Shown: positions 6,529-16,700, counted from the stretch's first letter. The stretch is DNA of 48,585 nt from an uncultured Sphingobacteriales bacterium (GCA_946479435.1 CAMLFX010000011.1:1-48585); one strand, 5' to 3'. Program-made: numbers and translations. Notes: generated from the sequence alone by a model not told the origin.

Positions 6529-7986
6529 ATGAATCTCCAGGCTCCTCAACATATTGCCAACTACATAGCTGGCAGCCTCCAGGCCCCGCTAGGCGGCAAG
6601 TACATCGATAACATCAACCCCGCCACCGGCGAGGTGTACAGCCAAACACCCGATAGCGACCTGCAGGACATTGAGGAAGCAGTAGGCGCAGCCAAAGCTG
6701 CCTTCCCCGCATGGAGCACCACTCCTGCCGAAGAGCGCTTCAAGGTCCTCAACCGCATAGCCGAGCTGATAGACCAGAACCTGGACGCACTGGCACTGGC
6801 CGAGACCAACGACAATGGTAAGCCACTATGGCTCAGCAAGAAGGTTGACATACCCCGCGCCAGCAGCAACTTCCGCTTCTTCGCTACGGGCCTCATGCAC
6901 TTCAGCACCGAGAGCCACCAGATGGAGGACAAGGCCATCAACTACACCCTCCGCCAGCCAATAGGCGTGGTAGGCTGCATCTCTCCCTGGAACCTGCCGC
7001 TCTACCTCTTCACCTGGAAGATAGCCCCGGCACTGGCCGCAGGCAACTGCGTGATAGCCAAGCCCAGCGAGGTAACCCCAATGACTGGCTACCTGCTCAG
7101 CATCATCTGCCAGGAGGCAGGCCTCCCCGCCGGTGTGTTGAACATAGTACACGGTGCAGGCCCCAACTGTGGTGCAGCCATCGTATCGCACCCCGAGATC
7201 AAGGCCATATCCTTCACGGGTAGTACACGTGCGGGTAAAGACATAGCTGCTACGGCAGCACCCATGTTCAAGAAGATCTCCCTTGAGTTGGGGGGTAAGA
7301 ACCCCAACGTCATCTTTGCCGACTGTGATTGGGACAAGATGATGCGTACTACGCTCCAGTCGTCGTTTGCCAACCAGGGGCAGATATGCCTGTGCGGTAG
7401 CCGCATACTGGTTGAAGAGACCATCTACGATAAGTTCAAGGAAGAGTTCATAGCCCGTGTTAAGAAGATGACCGTTGGCGATCCGCTGGATGAGAACAGC
7501 CGCCAGGGTGCTATAGTTAGCAAGATGCACTTCGAGAAAGTGATGGGTTGTATAGACCTTGCTTTGGAAGAAGGCGGCAAGGTGCTAACAGGTGGTAAGA
7601 CCATCAAACTGACCGGCCGCTGTGAGAACGGCTACTTCATAGAGCCTACGGTTATAGAAGGCCTGGGTGCTGAATGCCGCACCAATATGGAGGAGATCTT
7701 TGGCCCGGTGGTTACATTGCAATCGTTCAAAACAGAGGATGAAGCATTGATGCTGGCTAATGCCAGTGACTACGGCCTTGCTGCCACCATCTGGACACAA
7801 GATGTAAGCCGCGCCAACCGTATTGCTATGAAAGTGCATAGTGGTATCATTTGGGTCAACTGCTGGTTGCTCCGCGATCTGCGTACACCCTTCGGTGGGT
7901 TCAAAAACTCCGGTGTTGGTCGTGAAGGTGGCTGGGATGCTATGCGTTTCTTCACCGAACCCAAAAACGTTTGTATAGAATTATAA
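6529..7986 (+). CDS. Aldehyde dehydrogenase, 2-aminomuconic semialdehyde dehydrogenase-like
   Basis: 485 residues from the ATG at 6529; an upstream in-frame GTG at 6511 lies in the promoter and is rejected. It has the full ALDH set: ISPWNLPL at 151-158, the SFTGS cofactor turn at 228-232, general base E253 in LELGGK, and catalytic C287 in NQGQICLCGSR. The string SSFANQGxICLC is typical of the ALDH8A1/2-aminomuconate semialdehyde dehydrogenase branch. The enzyme would oxidise 2-aminomuconic semialdehyde to 2-aminomuconate with NAD in kynurenine breakdown. The Rid-family gene nearby supports this. The -7 element is so close that the mRNA may be leaderless. The substrate is inferred. Confidence 0.87.
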   Translation: MNLQAPQHIANYIAGSLQAPLGGKYIDNINPATGEVYSQTPDSDLQDIEEAVGAAKAAFPAWSTTPAEERFKVLNRIAELIDQNLDALALAETNDNGKPLWLSKKVDIPRASSNFRFFATGLMHFSTESHQMEDKAINYTLRQPIGVVGCISPWNLPLYLFTWKIAPALAAGNCVIAKPSEVTPMTGYLLSIICQEAGLPAGVLNIVHGAGPNCGAAIVSHPEIKAISFTGSTRAGKDIAATAAPMFKKISLELGGKNPNVIFADCDWDKMMRTTLQSSFANQGQICLCGSRILVEETIYDKFKEEFIARVKKMTVGDPLDENSRQGAIVSKMHFEKVMGCIDLALEEGGKVLTGGKTIKLTGRCENGYFIEPTVIEGLGAECRTNMEEIFGPVVTLQSFKTEDEALMLANASDYGLAATIWTQDVSRANRIAMKVHSGIIWVNCWLLRDLRTPFGGFKNSGVGREGGWDAMRFFTEPKNVCIEL

Positions 7987-8008
7987 CATATTAATATAAT
8001 AGAAGTAG

Positions 8009-8016
8009 TAATTTTG
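8009..8016 (+). promoter_or_regulatory. Promoter -7 element before the small ORF and Rid gene
   Basis: TAATTTTG fits TAnnTTTG and lies 13 bases before the ATG of the 44-residue ORF at 8029. It may drive both that ORF and the Rid-family gene. Confidence 0.45.
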
Positions 8017-8028
8017 CAGTGCTGATAA

Positions 8029-8163
8029 ATGCGAATAGTTACCTCCATACTTGCCTTCTGTTACCTGATGCTGGTAAAGCGTCTTCACATTATGTGGAGC
8101 GTGGTGGGTGCTGTTGTTATATGGATACTGTTTACTTTTGCTACCCGCTTCATTCATTTCTAA
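8029..8163 (+). CDS. Possible 44-residue membrane peptide
   Basis: An ATG at 8029 opens a 44-codon frame ending TAA at 8161-8163. Hydrophobic parts are IVTSILAFCYLMLV (about 3-16) and VVGAVVIWILFTFA (about 25-38), separated by basic residues. It sits just downstream of a good -7 element and 19 bases before the Rid-family start. It may be a real small membrane protein or only the leader of the next gene; conservation is unknown. Confidence 0.35.
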   Translation: MRIVTSILAFCYLMLVKRLHIMWSVVGAVVIWILFTFATRFIHF

Positions 8164-8182
8164 GAATTATCAGTTTACAATA

Positions 8183-8596
8183 ATGTCAGAACGTATATCT
8201 ACCGATAAAGCCCCGAAGCCTGTAGGCCTTTACCCACATGCACGCCGCGTAGGCAACCTGTTGTTCCTTTCGGGTATTGGCCCGCGCACTGTTAGCGATG
8301 AAATACCGGGATTGAAGCTGGATAAGAACGGCAACTTCCTCGAGTTTGATTTTGAAGCGCAATGCCGCAACGTGTTCGATAATGTGCGTATAGTACTGGA
8401 AGAAAGCGGTAGTAGCTGGGATAAGCTGGTAGATGTTACAGTGTTCCTTGTAAACATGAAGCGCGACTTCGCTACTTACAACAGGGTATATGCCGAGTAC
8501 TTCAAGGATAACCAGCCTTGCCGCACTACGGTCGAGATCAATTCGCTGCCTACACCTATAGCTATAGAGCTGAAGTGTATGGCTACTATCGACTAA
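8183..8596 (+). CDS. Rid (YjgF/YER057c) family protein, probable 2-aminomuconate deaminase
   Basis: 137 residues from the ATG at 8183. An upstream in-frame start at 8108 would add 25 residues out of line with the family. Rid features are GLYPHARRVGNLLFLSGIGPR (about 14-34), FDNVRIVLEESGSSWDKLVDVTVFLVNM, and NQPCRTTVEINSLPTP with the conserved arginine that holds the substrate carboxylate. Rid proteins hydrolyse enamines and imines. This subgroup, with YPHARR and an insertion after SGIGPR, resembles 2-aminomuconate deaminases. Together with the upstream aldehyde dehydrogenase it could turn 2-aminomuconate into 4-oxalocrotonate. The specific substrate is inferred from context. Confidence 0.85.
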   Translation: MSERISTDKAPKPVGLYPHARRVGNLLFLSGIGPRTVSDEIPGLKLDKNGNFLEFDFEAQCRNVFDNVRIVLEESGSSWDKLVDVTVFLVNMKRDFATYNRVYAEYFKDNQPCRTTVEINSLPTPIAIELKCMATID

Positions 8597-8605
8597 ATAT
8601 CTTAG

Positions 8606-9418
8606 TTATATAGGGAGATCTATACGTACTTGTTTGCTGAAGGGCTTGCCCTTGGCATCTTTACCATCTATCTTCCACATGACGCTGCGCAGTTCTACAG
8701 ATAGTGGTTTCTGATTAGCACGACGTACATTCTTCACACTGTTCAGCCACTTCTGTGTCTGGGTTTTGCTCAGGCGTTGTTTACGTGCCGCCCTTGTTAT
8801 AGCACTACGCAGGCTCGATGAGGTGATCTTTGGGGAAGCCAGCTCTCTATCGCTAATGCCTGATATAGTATAAGCTTTGCCATTACCTTTCAATGGCTTC
8901 CAACTTGCCAGTGTAGATAGGTTATCTAATACCAACTTGCCCAGGCTGCTTTCAGCTACCACTACGGTTTGGTATCTTTGTTCTACTTCCTCAACAGTGC
9001 CTTCTGTTACTCTTAGCTGATTACCGCTCAGGTTACCTTTGGTTAACATATAAGTGCTACCACTACCCTTGGCAGCTATATTAGGTATGAATAAGGCAAA
9101 TACTTTCATATCTATATCCAGTCCTTTGCCTTTAGGCTGTTCTTTAGCAACGGCTTGTTCCGGTACTGTTTCTGTAGCCTGCGTTGTTGCAGGTGTATCT
9201 GCGGGCTTAGGTGTTGCAGCAGGTTGTTCCTGTGGCTTTACTGTGGGTTGATAATCCAACACCATATCCTGCAGGTATGCAGAATCTGTTTCGGTAATAA
9301 TGGTAGTTGAATCGCCAAGAACTATAGGGCCTTTGCCGCCTTTGCCTTGTTCTTCGCAAGATGCTAACAGCCCGGCTACAGCAACAAAGGATACTATCTT
9401 ATAGAAAGTGTTACGCAT
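8606..9418 (-). CDS. Lipoprotein of unknown function
   Basis: 270 residues. The N-terminus is a lipoprotein signal with lipobox LLASC (cysteine near residue 21). A Pro/Thr/Ala/Gln-rich linker follows at about 60-95 (QPAATPKPADTPATTQATET), then a basic C-terminal domain with ITRAARKQRLSKTQTQKWLNSVKNVRR. I do not recognise the domain. It starts 40 bases after the fused E1 dehydrogenase gene on the same strand, so it may be co-transcribed, although a functional link is not evident. Confidence 0.72.
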   Translation of the reverse strand: MRNTFYKIVSFVAVAGLLASCEEQGKGGKGPIVLGDSTTIITETDSAYLQDMVLDYQPTVKPQEQPAATPKPADTPATTQATETVPEQAVAKEQPKGKGLDIDMKVFALFIPNIAAKGSGSTYMLTKGNLSGNQLRVTEGTVEEVEQRYQTVVVAESSLGKLVLDNLSTLASWKPLKGNGKAYTISGISDRELASPKITSSSLRSAITRAARKQRLSKTQTQKWLNSVKNVRRANQKPLSVELRSVMWKIDGKDAKGKPFSKQVRIDLPI

Positions 9419-9458
9419 AATGAGGTAGAAGAATCAACTGCGAAAATAGTAAACACCT

Positions 9459-11438
9459 TTAAAAGCGCAGCAATTTCTGAACACTCTCATCCAATTTACC
9501 TTTAGCCATGAAGTTTTGTTCCAGTTCAATGGCAAATGGTATGGGTGTATCAAGGCTTGCACAGCGTATTATAGGTGCATCCAGGTATTGGAAGCAGTGC
9601 TCTGATATCCAGGCAGAAAGTTCACCGCCCAAGCCCCCGGTCAAAGTATCTTCGTGCAATATCAATACTTTACCCGTGCGCTGTACCGATGCTTCTATCG
9701 CATCATAATCTAACGGTAGTAAGCTACGGAGATCCAATATGTCGAATGATATATCCGGATGTTGCGCCGCATAATCGGTAGCCCAATGTACACCTGCACC
9801 ATAAGTAATGATGCTGATATCGCTGCCTTCCTGTACTTGCCTGGCCTTGCCTATCTCAATGGTATAATACTCATCGGGCACCATGCCGCTAACGCTGCGG
9901 TAAAGCGCTTTATGCTCAAAGTACATTACAGGGTTAGGGTCTGCAATTGCCGCGGCTATCAGACCTTTCGCATCTTCGGGTGTGGATGGATAAACCACTT
10001 TCAAACCCGGCGTATGCGTGAACCATGTTTCATTGCTTTGCGAGTGGAACGGACCTGCGCCTACGCCACCACCTGTTGGCATACGTACTACCACATCGGC
10101 ATTCTGGCCCCAACGGTAGTGTATCTTAGCCAGGTTGTTGATGATCTGGTTGAACCCAACAGTTACGAAATCTGCAAACTGCATTTCCATCATGGCCTTG
10201 TAGCCTTTTATAGAAAGCCCTAATGCAGTACCTACAATGGCGCTTTCGCAAAGTGGTGTATTGCGTACACGGCCTTTACCAAACTTGTCAACAAAACCTT
10301 CTGTTACTTTAAACGCTCCACCATATTCGGCAATATCCTGTCCCATCAGTACCAGGTTATCGTAGCGCTCCATACTTTGCCTTAAACCATCACTCAAAGC
10401 CTGTATAAATTTCTTCTCTGATTTGGTGCCAGAGCTAGGTGTGGTTGTTTTAATATCTGATGGCGCATATACATCGCGCACTTCTTCAGCAGTATCGGGT
10501 GTTACAGGTGGTGCAGCAAAACCTGTAGCAAGACCTTTTTCTATTTCTTTTTGAATACCCGCCCGTATTTCTGCAATTTTATCTTCAGTCAATATTTTTT
10601 CTTTCAACAGGTATGCTTCAAAATTGCTAACCGGGTCTTTCTTAGCCCATTCTTCAAACAATTCTTTAGGTACGTACTTCACGCCGCTGGCTTCTTCATG
10701 GCCACGCATACGGAAGGTCATACACTCAACCAGTATTGGCTTTTGTTCTTTGATGCAATATTCGCGTGCTTCACTAATGGTCTTGTATACTTCCAGTATG
10801 TTGTTGCCATCTATAGTGATGCCCTTCATACCGTAACCAACCGCGCGGTCGGCCAGTTGTTTGCAAACAAACTGCTCATTTACCGGAGTGCTCAAACCGT
10901 ATCCGTTATTCTCGATCAGGAAAATAACCGGCAGACCCCATACGGCAGCTACATTCAGTGCTTCATGAAAATCACCTTCGCTGGTGCCACCATCGCCGCT
11001 AAACGCCAGTGAAACTTTATCTTCTTTTTTCAGTTTATGCGCCAGCGCTATACCATCGGCAATAGCCAATTGCGGGCCCAGGTGTGATATCATACCACAG
11101 ATATGGTACTCGTTAGCACCAAAATGAAATGAGCGCTCGCGGCCTTTACTAAAACCTTCTTTACGGCCCTGCCATTGCATGAACAGCTTATCGAAAGGCA
11201 TTTTGCGGGCGGTGAATACACCTAAGTTGCGATGCAGGGGCATTATATACTCATCGCTATCCAGCGCCATAGTAGCCCCGATAGCTATCGCCTCCTGGCC
11301 TATACCACTGAACCACTTACTGATGCGGCCCTGACGGAGTAATACCAGCATTTTTTCCTCTATCATGCGCGGGCGCACTATCTCGGTATATAATTGAAGT
11401 AATTGTTCGTTGGATAAACTACCCCTATCAAACTGCAT
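9459..11438 (-). CDS. Fused E1 alpha/beta 2-oxoacid dehydrogenase
   Basis: 659 residues joining both E1 subunits of a thiamine-diphosphate 2-oxoacid dehydrogenase. The alpha part (about 1-320) has the TPP motif GDGGTSEG at 148-155, ending in NN at 177-178, and the FRMRGHEEASG loop. The beta part (about 340-659) has GQDIAEYGGAFKVTEGF, RNTPLCESAIVGTALGL and YEVD-like VLILHEDTLTGGLGGE. Bacteroidota commonly encode this fusion; it probably acts on branched-chain 2-oxoacids (2-oxoisovalerate) and feeds branched fatty acid synthesis. The E2 and E3 partners are not in the window. A -7 element TATTTTTG (plus-strand 11456-11463) is about 18 bases before the ATG. Confidence 0.9.
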   Translation of the reverse strand: MQFDRGSLSNEQLLQLYTEIVRPRMIEEKMLVLLRQGRISKWFSGIGQEAIAIGATMALDSDEYIMPLHRNLGVFTARKMPFDKLFMQWQGRKEGFSKGRERSFHFGANEYHICGMISHLGPQLAIADGIALAHKLKKEDKVSLAFSGDGGTSEGDFHEALNVAAVWGLPVIFLIENNGYGLSTPVNEQFVCKQLADRAVGYGMKGITIDGNNILEVYKTISEAREYCIKEQKPILVECMTFRMRGHEEASGVKYVPKELFEEWAKKDPVSNFEAYLLKEKILTEDKIAEIRAGIQKEIEKGLATGFAAPPVTPDTAEEVRDVYAPSDIKTTTPSSGTKSEKKFIQALSDGLRQSMERYDNLVLMGQDIAEYGGAFKVTEGFVDKFGKGRVRNTPLCESAIVGTALGLSIKGYKAMMEMQFADFVTVGFNQIINNLAKIHYRWGQNADVVVRMPTGGGVGAGPFHSQSNETWFTHTPGLKVVYPSTPEDAKGLIAAAIADPNPVMYFEHKALYRSVSGMVPDEYYTIEIGKARQVQEGSDISIITYGAGVHWATDYAAQHPDISFDILDLRSLLPLDYDAIEASVQRTGKVLILHEDTLTGGLGGELSAWISEHCFQYLDAPIIRCASLDTPIPFAIELEQNFMAKGKLDESVQKLLRF

Positions 11439-11520
11439 AGCTCTGATTTAGGGCACAAAAATAGATTTAAATTTCTCAATGCCCTCTATCAGAACAGGTT
11501 TCAGCTTAAATCATTTCCGT

Positions 11521-11552
11521 TTTGAGAAATTCAACCATTCTTTCTACCTTTG
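11521..11552 (+). promoter_or_regulatory. Promoter of pyrG
   Basis: TTTG (11521-11524), 20 bases, then TACCTTTG (11545-11552): a close match to the Bacteroidota -33/-7 consensus. The predicted start near 11558 leaves a leader of about 75 bases before the pyrG ATG at 11634. No obvious terminator hairpin is seen in that leader. Confidence 0.65.
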
Positions 11553-11594
11553 TGTGACCGCTACAGCTACTCCCTCAATTTTATTGTAATATAA

Positions 11595-13289
<1,695 letters not shown>

Positions 13290-13311
13290 TATCATATTTT
13301 TAATATTTATT

Positions 13312-13340
13312 AAGCATAACCTTCGGTTATGCTTTTTTTT
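13312..13340 (+). terminator. Rho-independent terminator of pyrG
   Basis: A perfect 9-base stem AAGCATAAC / GTTATGCTT (13312-13320 and 13326-13334) with loop CTTCG is followed by a run of T to 13340. Confidence 0.88.
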
Positions 13341-13366
13341 ATGCGGGTAATTTGCTAAATCGCAAT

Positions 13367-14221
13367 ATGAATACAGGAGAACATCAGAAAGTTTTGAACT
13401 GTGTTACTTGCGGACAAGCACTGCATGGAAAATTCTGTAGCGCATGTGGTGAAAAAGTATTGAGAAAAGAAGACAAGAGTATCATACATTTTTTCGAAGA
13501 ATTTTTTCATGGGCTGACACATGCGGACACCAAATTTCTAAAAAGCCTTAAGTACCTAATAATGAAGCCCGGGCTTCTTACTAAAGAACACCTGATAGGC
13601 AGAAGAAAATTATATACTAGCCCACTCTCGCTGTTCTTTATTGGTAATGTTTTGTATTTACTCTTCATGCCTGTCGATGCATTGAACAGCCAGTATTCTG
13701 TACAAATTAAAGGACAGGTATATTCTTCCCTTATTGAAAAGCAAGGCACCCGCAAAATGGAAGAAAAGAAATGGACACCGGAACAAATGGAGAAGAATTA
13801 TGACCATGAATCGAGCAAGATATCTAAAATGACACTGGTGCTACTCATCTTCCTTTTCTCACTGCCTGTAGCACTTATCTTTCATGACAAGAATACCTAT
13901 TATTTTGACCATGTTGTTTTTGCAACAGAGTTCGTCAACTATCTTATCTATTTTGTCTTCCTGATATTACCCTATTTCTTTACATTGATATACCTGTTAA
14001 TATATCTCATTTTTAAAACGCAGCCGGATATTGATATGAATTCGATATACCCTATCCTGCTTCTGTTTCTCATTATATGGGCTTACTTGTGGGTATCGGC
14101 CAGGCGGGTATACAATGTACGGTGGATGCTGCCCAGAACAATATTGTTGCTTGCAAGTGCTATAGTGGTAGTATTGTTATATAGGTTCCTGCTATTTAAG
14201 ATCACTATGCTACTGTTGTAA
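13367..14221 (+). CDS. DUF3667-like zinc-ribbon membrane protein
   Basis: 284 residues from the ATG at 13367; a TTG five codons earlier overlaps a TAATTTG promoter-like element and is rejected. The N-terminus is a zinc ribbon with CVTCG and CSACG (cysteines 12, 15, 24, 27). Next comes FLKSLKYLIMKPGLLTKEHLIGRRKLYTSP, the pattern of the DUF3667 family in Bacteroidota. Several membrane segments follow, at about 88-103, 160-180, 190-215, 225-245 and 255-282. Function is unknown. Its stop abuts the stop of convergent murI. Confidence 0.78.
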   Translation: MNTGEHQKVLNCVTCGQALHGKFCSACGEKVLRKEDKSIIHFFEEFFHGLTHADTKFLKSLKYLIMKPGLLTKEHLIGRRKLYTSPLSLFFIGNVLYLLFMPVDALNSQYSVQIKGQVYSSLIEKQGTRKMEEKKWTPEQMEKNYDHESSKISKMTLVLLIFLFSLPVALIFHDKNTYYFDHVVFATEFVNYLIYFVFLILPYFFTLIYLLIYLIFKTQPDIDMNSIYPILLLFLIIWAYLWVSARRVYNVRWMLPRTILLLASAIVVVLLYRFLLFKITMLLL

Positions 14222-15049
14222 TTACACCAGGTGCAGATGCTGCGCGTTTACCTTTTGCCCGAAGAAAGTGGTAGCATGTTCATTAAAATCTTCAGTGGAA
14301 TCGGTTGTGAAGAATTGCATATCGCCTCCACGGGTGATGCGTGTCTCCATTTCAGGGTGCCGATGTAAATAATCGGCAAGGCTGTTGGCAACAATATCGC
14401 CCTGCGCTATTACGTTGATGTGCCCTGGCAGGTTTTCTTTTATCTTATCCATCAGCAGCGGGTAGTGCGTACAGGCAAGCAAGATGGTATCTATATCAGC
14501 ATTTTGAGCCAGCAACTGATCGAGGTATTTCTTTACATAAAAATCGGCCGCCGCCGAATTGTATTCACCATATTCAATAAGCGGCACCCACATAGGGCAT
14601 GCCAGCTGGTGTACAGTAACATCGGGAGCAAATTTCTGTATCTCTATCAGGTAAGAACCTGAATTTATGGTACCTACAGTACCTAATATACCCAGGTGTT
14701 TGGTTTTAGTGTAGCTGCCTATTGCTTCAGCACTGGGACGTATAACACCCAGTACTCTTTTATCTGCACCCAGCTCTTCCAGATCGTGCTTCTGTATGGT
14801 GCGTAAGGCTTTAGCTGAAGCTGTATTGCAGGCAACTATCACCAGGGGGCAGCCTTGTTCAAAAAACCATTTTACACATTCAAGCGTGTATTCATATACT
14901 GTTTCGAAAGAACGGTTGCCATAAGGTGCGCGGGCATTATCGCCCAGGTATATATAATCGTACTGAGGTAGCTTTTCTACAATAGACTTAAAGACGGTGA
15001 GTCCGCCATAACCGGAATCGAAAACGCCAATGGGATGTGAACCTTGCAT
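14222..15049 (-). CDS. murI: Glutamate racemase
   Basis: 275 residues, normal length. It converts L-glutamate to D-glutamate for peptidoglycan. Visible are GVFDSGYGGLTV at 8-19, with the catalytic-site aspartate D11, IVACNTASA with C74, and LLACTHYPLL with C193; the two cysteines are the acid/base pair. The downstream end meets the stop of the DUF3667-like gene without a gap. The next minus-strand gene upstream is the small secreted protein at 15079-15480, 29 bases away, so the two may form an operon. Confidence 0.97.
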   Translation of the reverse strand: MQGSHPIGVFDSGYGGLTVFKSIVEKLPQYDYIYLGDNARAPYGNRSFETVYEYTLECVKWFFEQGCPLVIVACNTASAKALRTIQKHDLEELGADKRVLGVIRPSAEAIGSYTKTKHLGILGTVGTINSGSYLIEIQKFAPDVTVHQLACPMWVPLIEYGEYNSAAADFYVKKYLDQLLAQNADIDTILLACTHYPLLMDKIKENLPGHINVIAQGDIVANSLADYLHRHPEMETRITRGGDMQFFTTDSTEDFNEHATTFFGQKVNAQHLHLV

Positions 15050-15078
15050 GCGGAAACGAAGATACTAAAGCTATGATA

Positions 15079-15480
15079 TTACCGCCCTATCGTATCTTCT
15101 ATATAGCTATACATTGTGCCGCCTTTTACCATTTTTATTATTTGCCTGCTGGCAATACCCGGCTGGGTAAGTGTAACGTCCAGTATCACGAATTTGTTTT
15201 TATATACAGGCAGGTTATCGAATGTTCTTACTTCATGGAAGCGTTCTGTAACACGTACAGTATAATTTCCAGGTTTTAATGGACGTACGCGGTAATTGCC
15301 TTCGGCATTGGTTATACTGCTGGTTATGGGCTTGCTGCTGTCATCCAGCACGGTAATTATGGCATCTTCCACCGCTTTGCCCTTCTCATCGGTTATTTTG
15401 CCCGATATACCACCCACTTTCTGTGCCATTGCAGCGGTGTGCATCAGCAGAACGGCTATAAACATAAGTAGTGATTTCAT
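15079..15480 (-). CDS. Small secreted carboxypeptidase-regulatory-like domain protein
   Basis: 133 residues: a signal peptide ending near HTAAMAQ, then one carboxypeptidase-regulatory-like beta-sandwich, with GISGKITDEKGKAVEDAIIT and AEGNYRVRPLKPGNYTVRV. This is the domain that begins many TonB receptors, but here it stands alone. It is probably periplasmic or outer-membrane associated. Its role is unknown. A terminator-like hairpin lies in its upstream region (15513-15534), which could attenuate transcription. Confidence 0.75.
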   Translation of the reverse strand: MKSLLMFIAVLLMHTAAMAQKVGGISGKITDEKGKAVEDAIITVLDDSSKPITSSITNAEGNYRVRPLKPGNYTVRVTERFHEVRTFDNLPVYKNKFVILDVTLTQPGIASRQIIKMVKGGTMYSYIEDTIGR

Positions 15481-15504
15481 ACCGTATTATTTTTCTATTT
15501 ATAT

Positions 15505-15534
15505 AATAAAAATGAGCCAGTAGACACCGGCTCA
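15505..15534 (-). terminator. Terminator-like hairpin upstream of the small secreted gene
   Basis: On the minus strand TGAGCC pairs with GGCTCA (plus-strand 15513-15518 and 15529-15534) and is followed by TTTTTATTATA. It points toward, and lies 33 bases before, the gene ending at 15480. No minus-strand gene lies upstream, so it could be a leader attenuator or end an unannotated short transcript. Confidence 0.4.
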
Positions 15535-15635
15535 AAAGTTTCTATTATTCCGCATTATATAACCGCAAACTATTAAAGTATTTATAAATGCTTGTCATGG
15601 CTGTGTTTAAGTTTTACAAGCTGCCCTATATGTAG

Positions 15636-15643
15636 TAAATTTG
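15636..15643 (+). promoter_or_regulatory. -7 element of the 2-oxoacid:ferredoxin oxidoreductase beta gene
   Basis: TAAATTTG is a perfect TAnnTTTG match, 16 bases before the ATG at 15660, giving a short leader of about 11 bases. Confidence 0.55.
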
Positions 15644-15659
15644 CTCATATTTTTTACAA

Positions 15660-16700
15660 ATGAGTGATGTTGCAACACCTGCTATTCCTGCGCTGACCGC
15701 TAAGGATTTTGCTACCGACCAGGAAGTACGCTGGTGCCCGGGATGTGGTGATTATTCCATACTGAAACAAGTACAAACCATTCTGCCTCAAACGGGTTTA
15801 CCGCGCGAGAATATCGTTATTATATCGGGTATTGGCTGTAGCAGCCGTTTCCCTTATTATATGAACACCTTTGGTATGCACTCGATACATGGCCGTGCTA
15901 CGGCTATTGCATCGGGACTGAAAGCTACCCGCCCCGAACTGAGCGTATGGATTGTTACCGGCGACGGCGATAGCCTGAGCATTGGTGGTAACCATACCAT
16001 ACACTTGCTTCGCCGCAATTTCGATGTGAACATCCTTTTGTTCAACAACCAGATATATGGCTTGACCAAGGGGCAATATTCACCCACTTCTGAGGTTAGC
16101 AAGGTAACCAAATCGACCCCGATGGGTAGTTTGGATCATCCATTCAACCCGCTGGCTTTGGCTTTGGGTGCCGATGCATCTTTCATTGCCCGCAGTATGG
16201 ACCGCGACCCGAAACACCTGCAACAAATGTTGCTGCGTTCGCATGGGCACCATGGCGCTTCTTTGCTGGAGATATACCAGAACTGCAACATCTTTAACGA
16301 TGGTGCTTTCGAGATATTTACCGAGAAAGGCAGCAAGATGGAAGAAACGCTGATACTGGAACAAGGACAGCCTTTGCTGTTTGGTGCCAATAAAGACAAA
16401 GGCATACGCCTGGATGGCTACAAACCACAAATGGTAAACCTGGCTGATGGTAACTACAGCGCTGATGACCTATGGAAGCATGACGAAACCGATTTCTTCA
16501 AAGCACAAATACTGACTCGCTTCTTCGATAATCCCTCAACAGAAGGGCACTTGCCTCGCCCGTTTGGTGTGTTTTATGCTAACCAGCGTGCTACTTACGA
16601 AGACCAGATGGCACTACAGCTTGAAGAAGCCATAGCCACCAAAGGCCGTGGCGACCTGGATAAACTATTGGAAGGTAAAGAAACCTGGACGATAGAATAG
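15660..16700 (+). CDS. korB: 2-oxoacid:ferredoxin oxidoreductase, beta subunit
   Basis: 346 residues. WCPGCGDYSILKQVQ at 25-39 is the start of the thiamine-diphosphate beta subunit. WIVTGDGDSLSIGG (about 98-111) and ILLFNNQIYGLTKGQYSPTS are the TPP/magnesium motif and the following loop. These enzymes oxidise 2-oxoglutarate or another 2-oxoacid to the acyl-CoA with ferredoxin. The long C-terminal tail fits the KorB type. The alpha/gamma subunit (korA) normally lies directly upstream, but here the upstream gene is unrelated and on the other strand, and the beta gene has its own -7 element. Confidence 0.9.
   Translation: MSDVATPAIPALTAKDFATDQEVRWCPGCGDYSILKQVQTILPQTGLPRENIVIISGIGCSSRFPYYMNTFGMHSIHGRATAIASGLKATRPELSVWIVTGDGDSLSIGGNHTIHLLRRNFDVNILLFNNQIYGLTKGQYSPTSEVSKVTKSTPMGSLDHPFNPLALALGADASFIARSMDRDPKHLQQMLLRSHGHHGASLLEIYQNCNIFNDGAFEIFTEKGSKMEETLILEQGQPLLFGANKDKGIRLDGYKPQMVNLADGNYSADDLWKHDETDFFKAQILTRFFDNPSTEGHLPRPFGVFYANQRATYEDQMALQLEEAIATKGRGDLDKLLEGKETWTIE

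Noticed and set aside
6826..7530. 234-codon minus-strand frame inside the aldehyde dehydrogenase
   Set aside because: It mirrors a well-conserved ALDH and shows no domain of its own; long antisense frames are common in genes of this composition.
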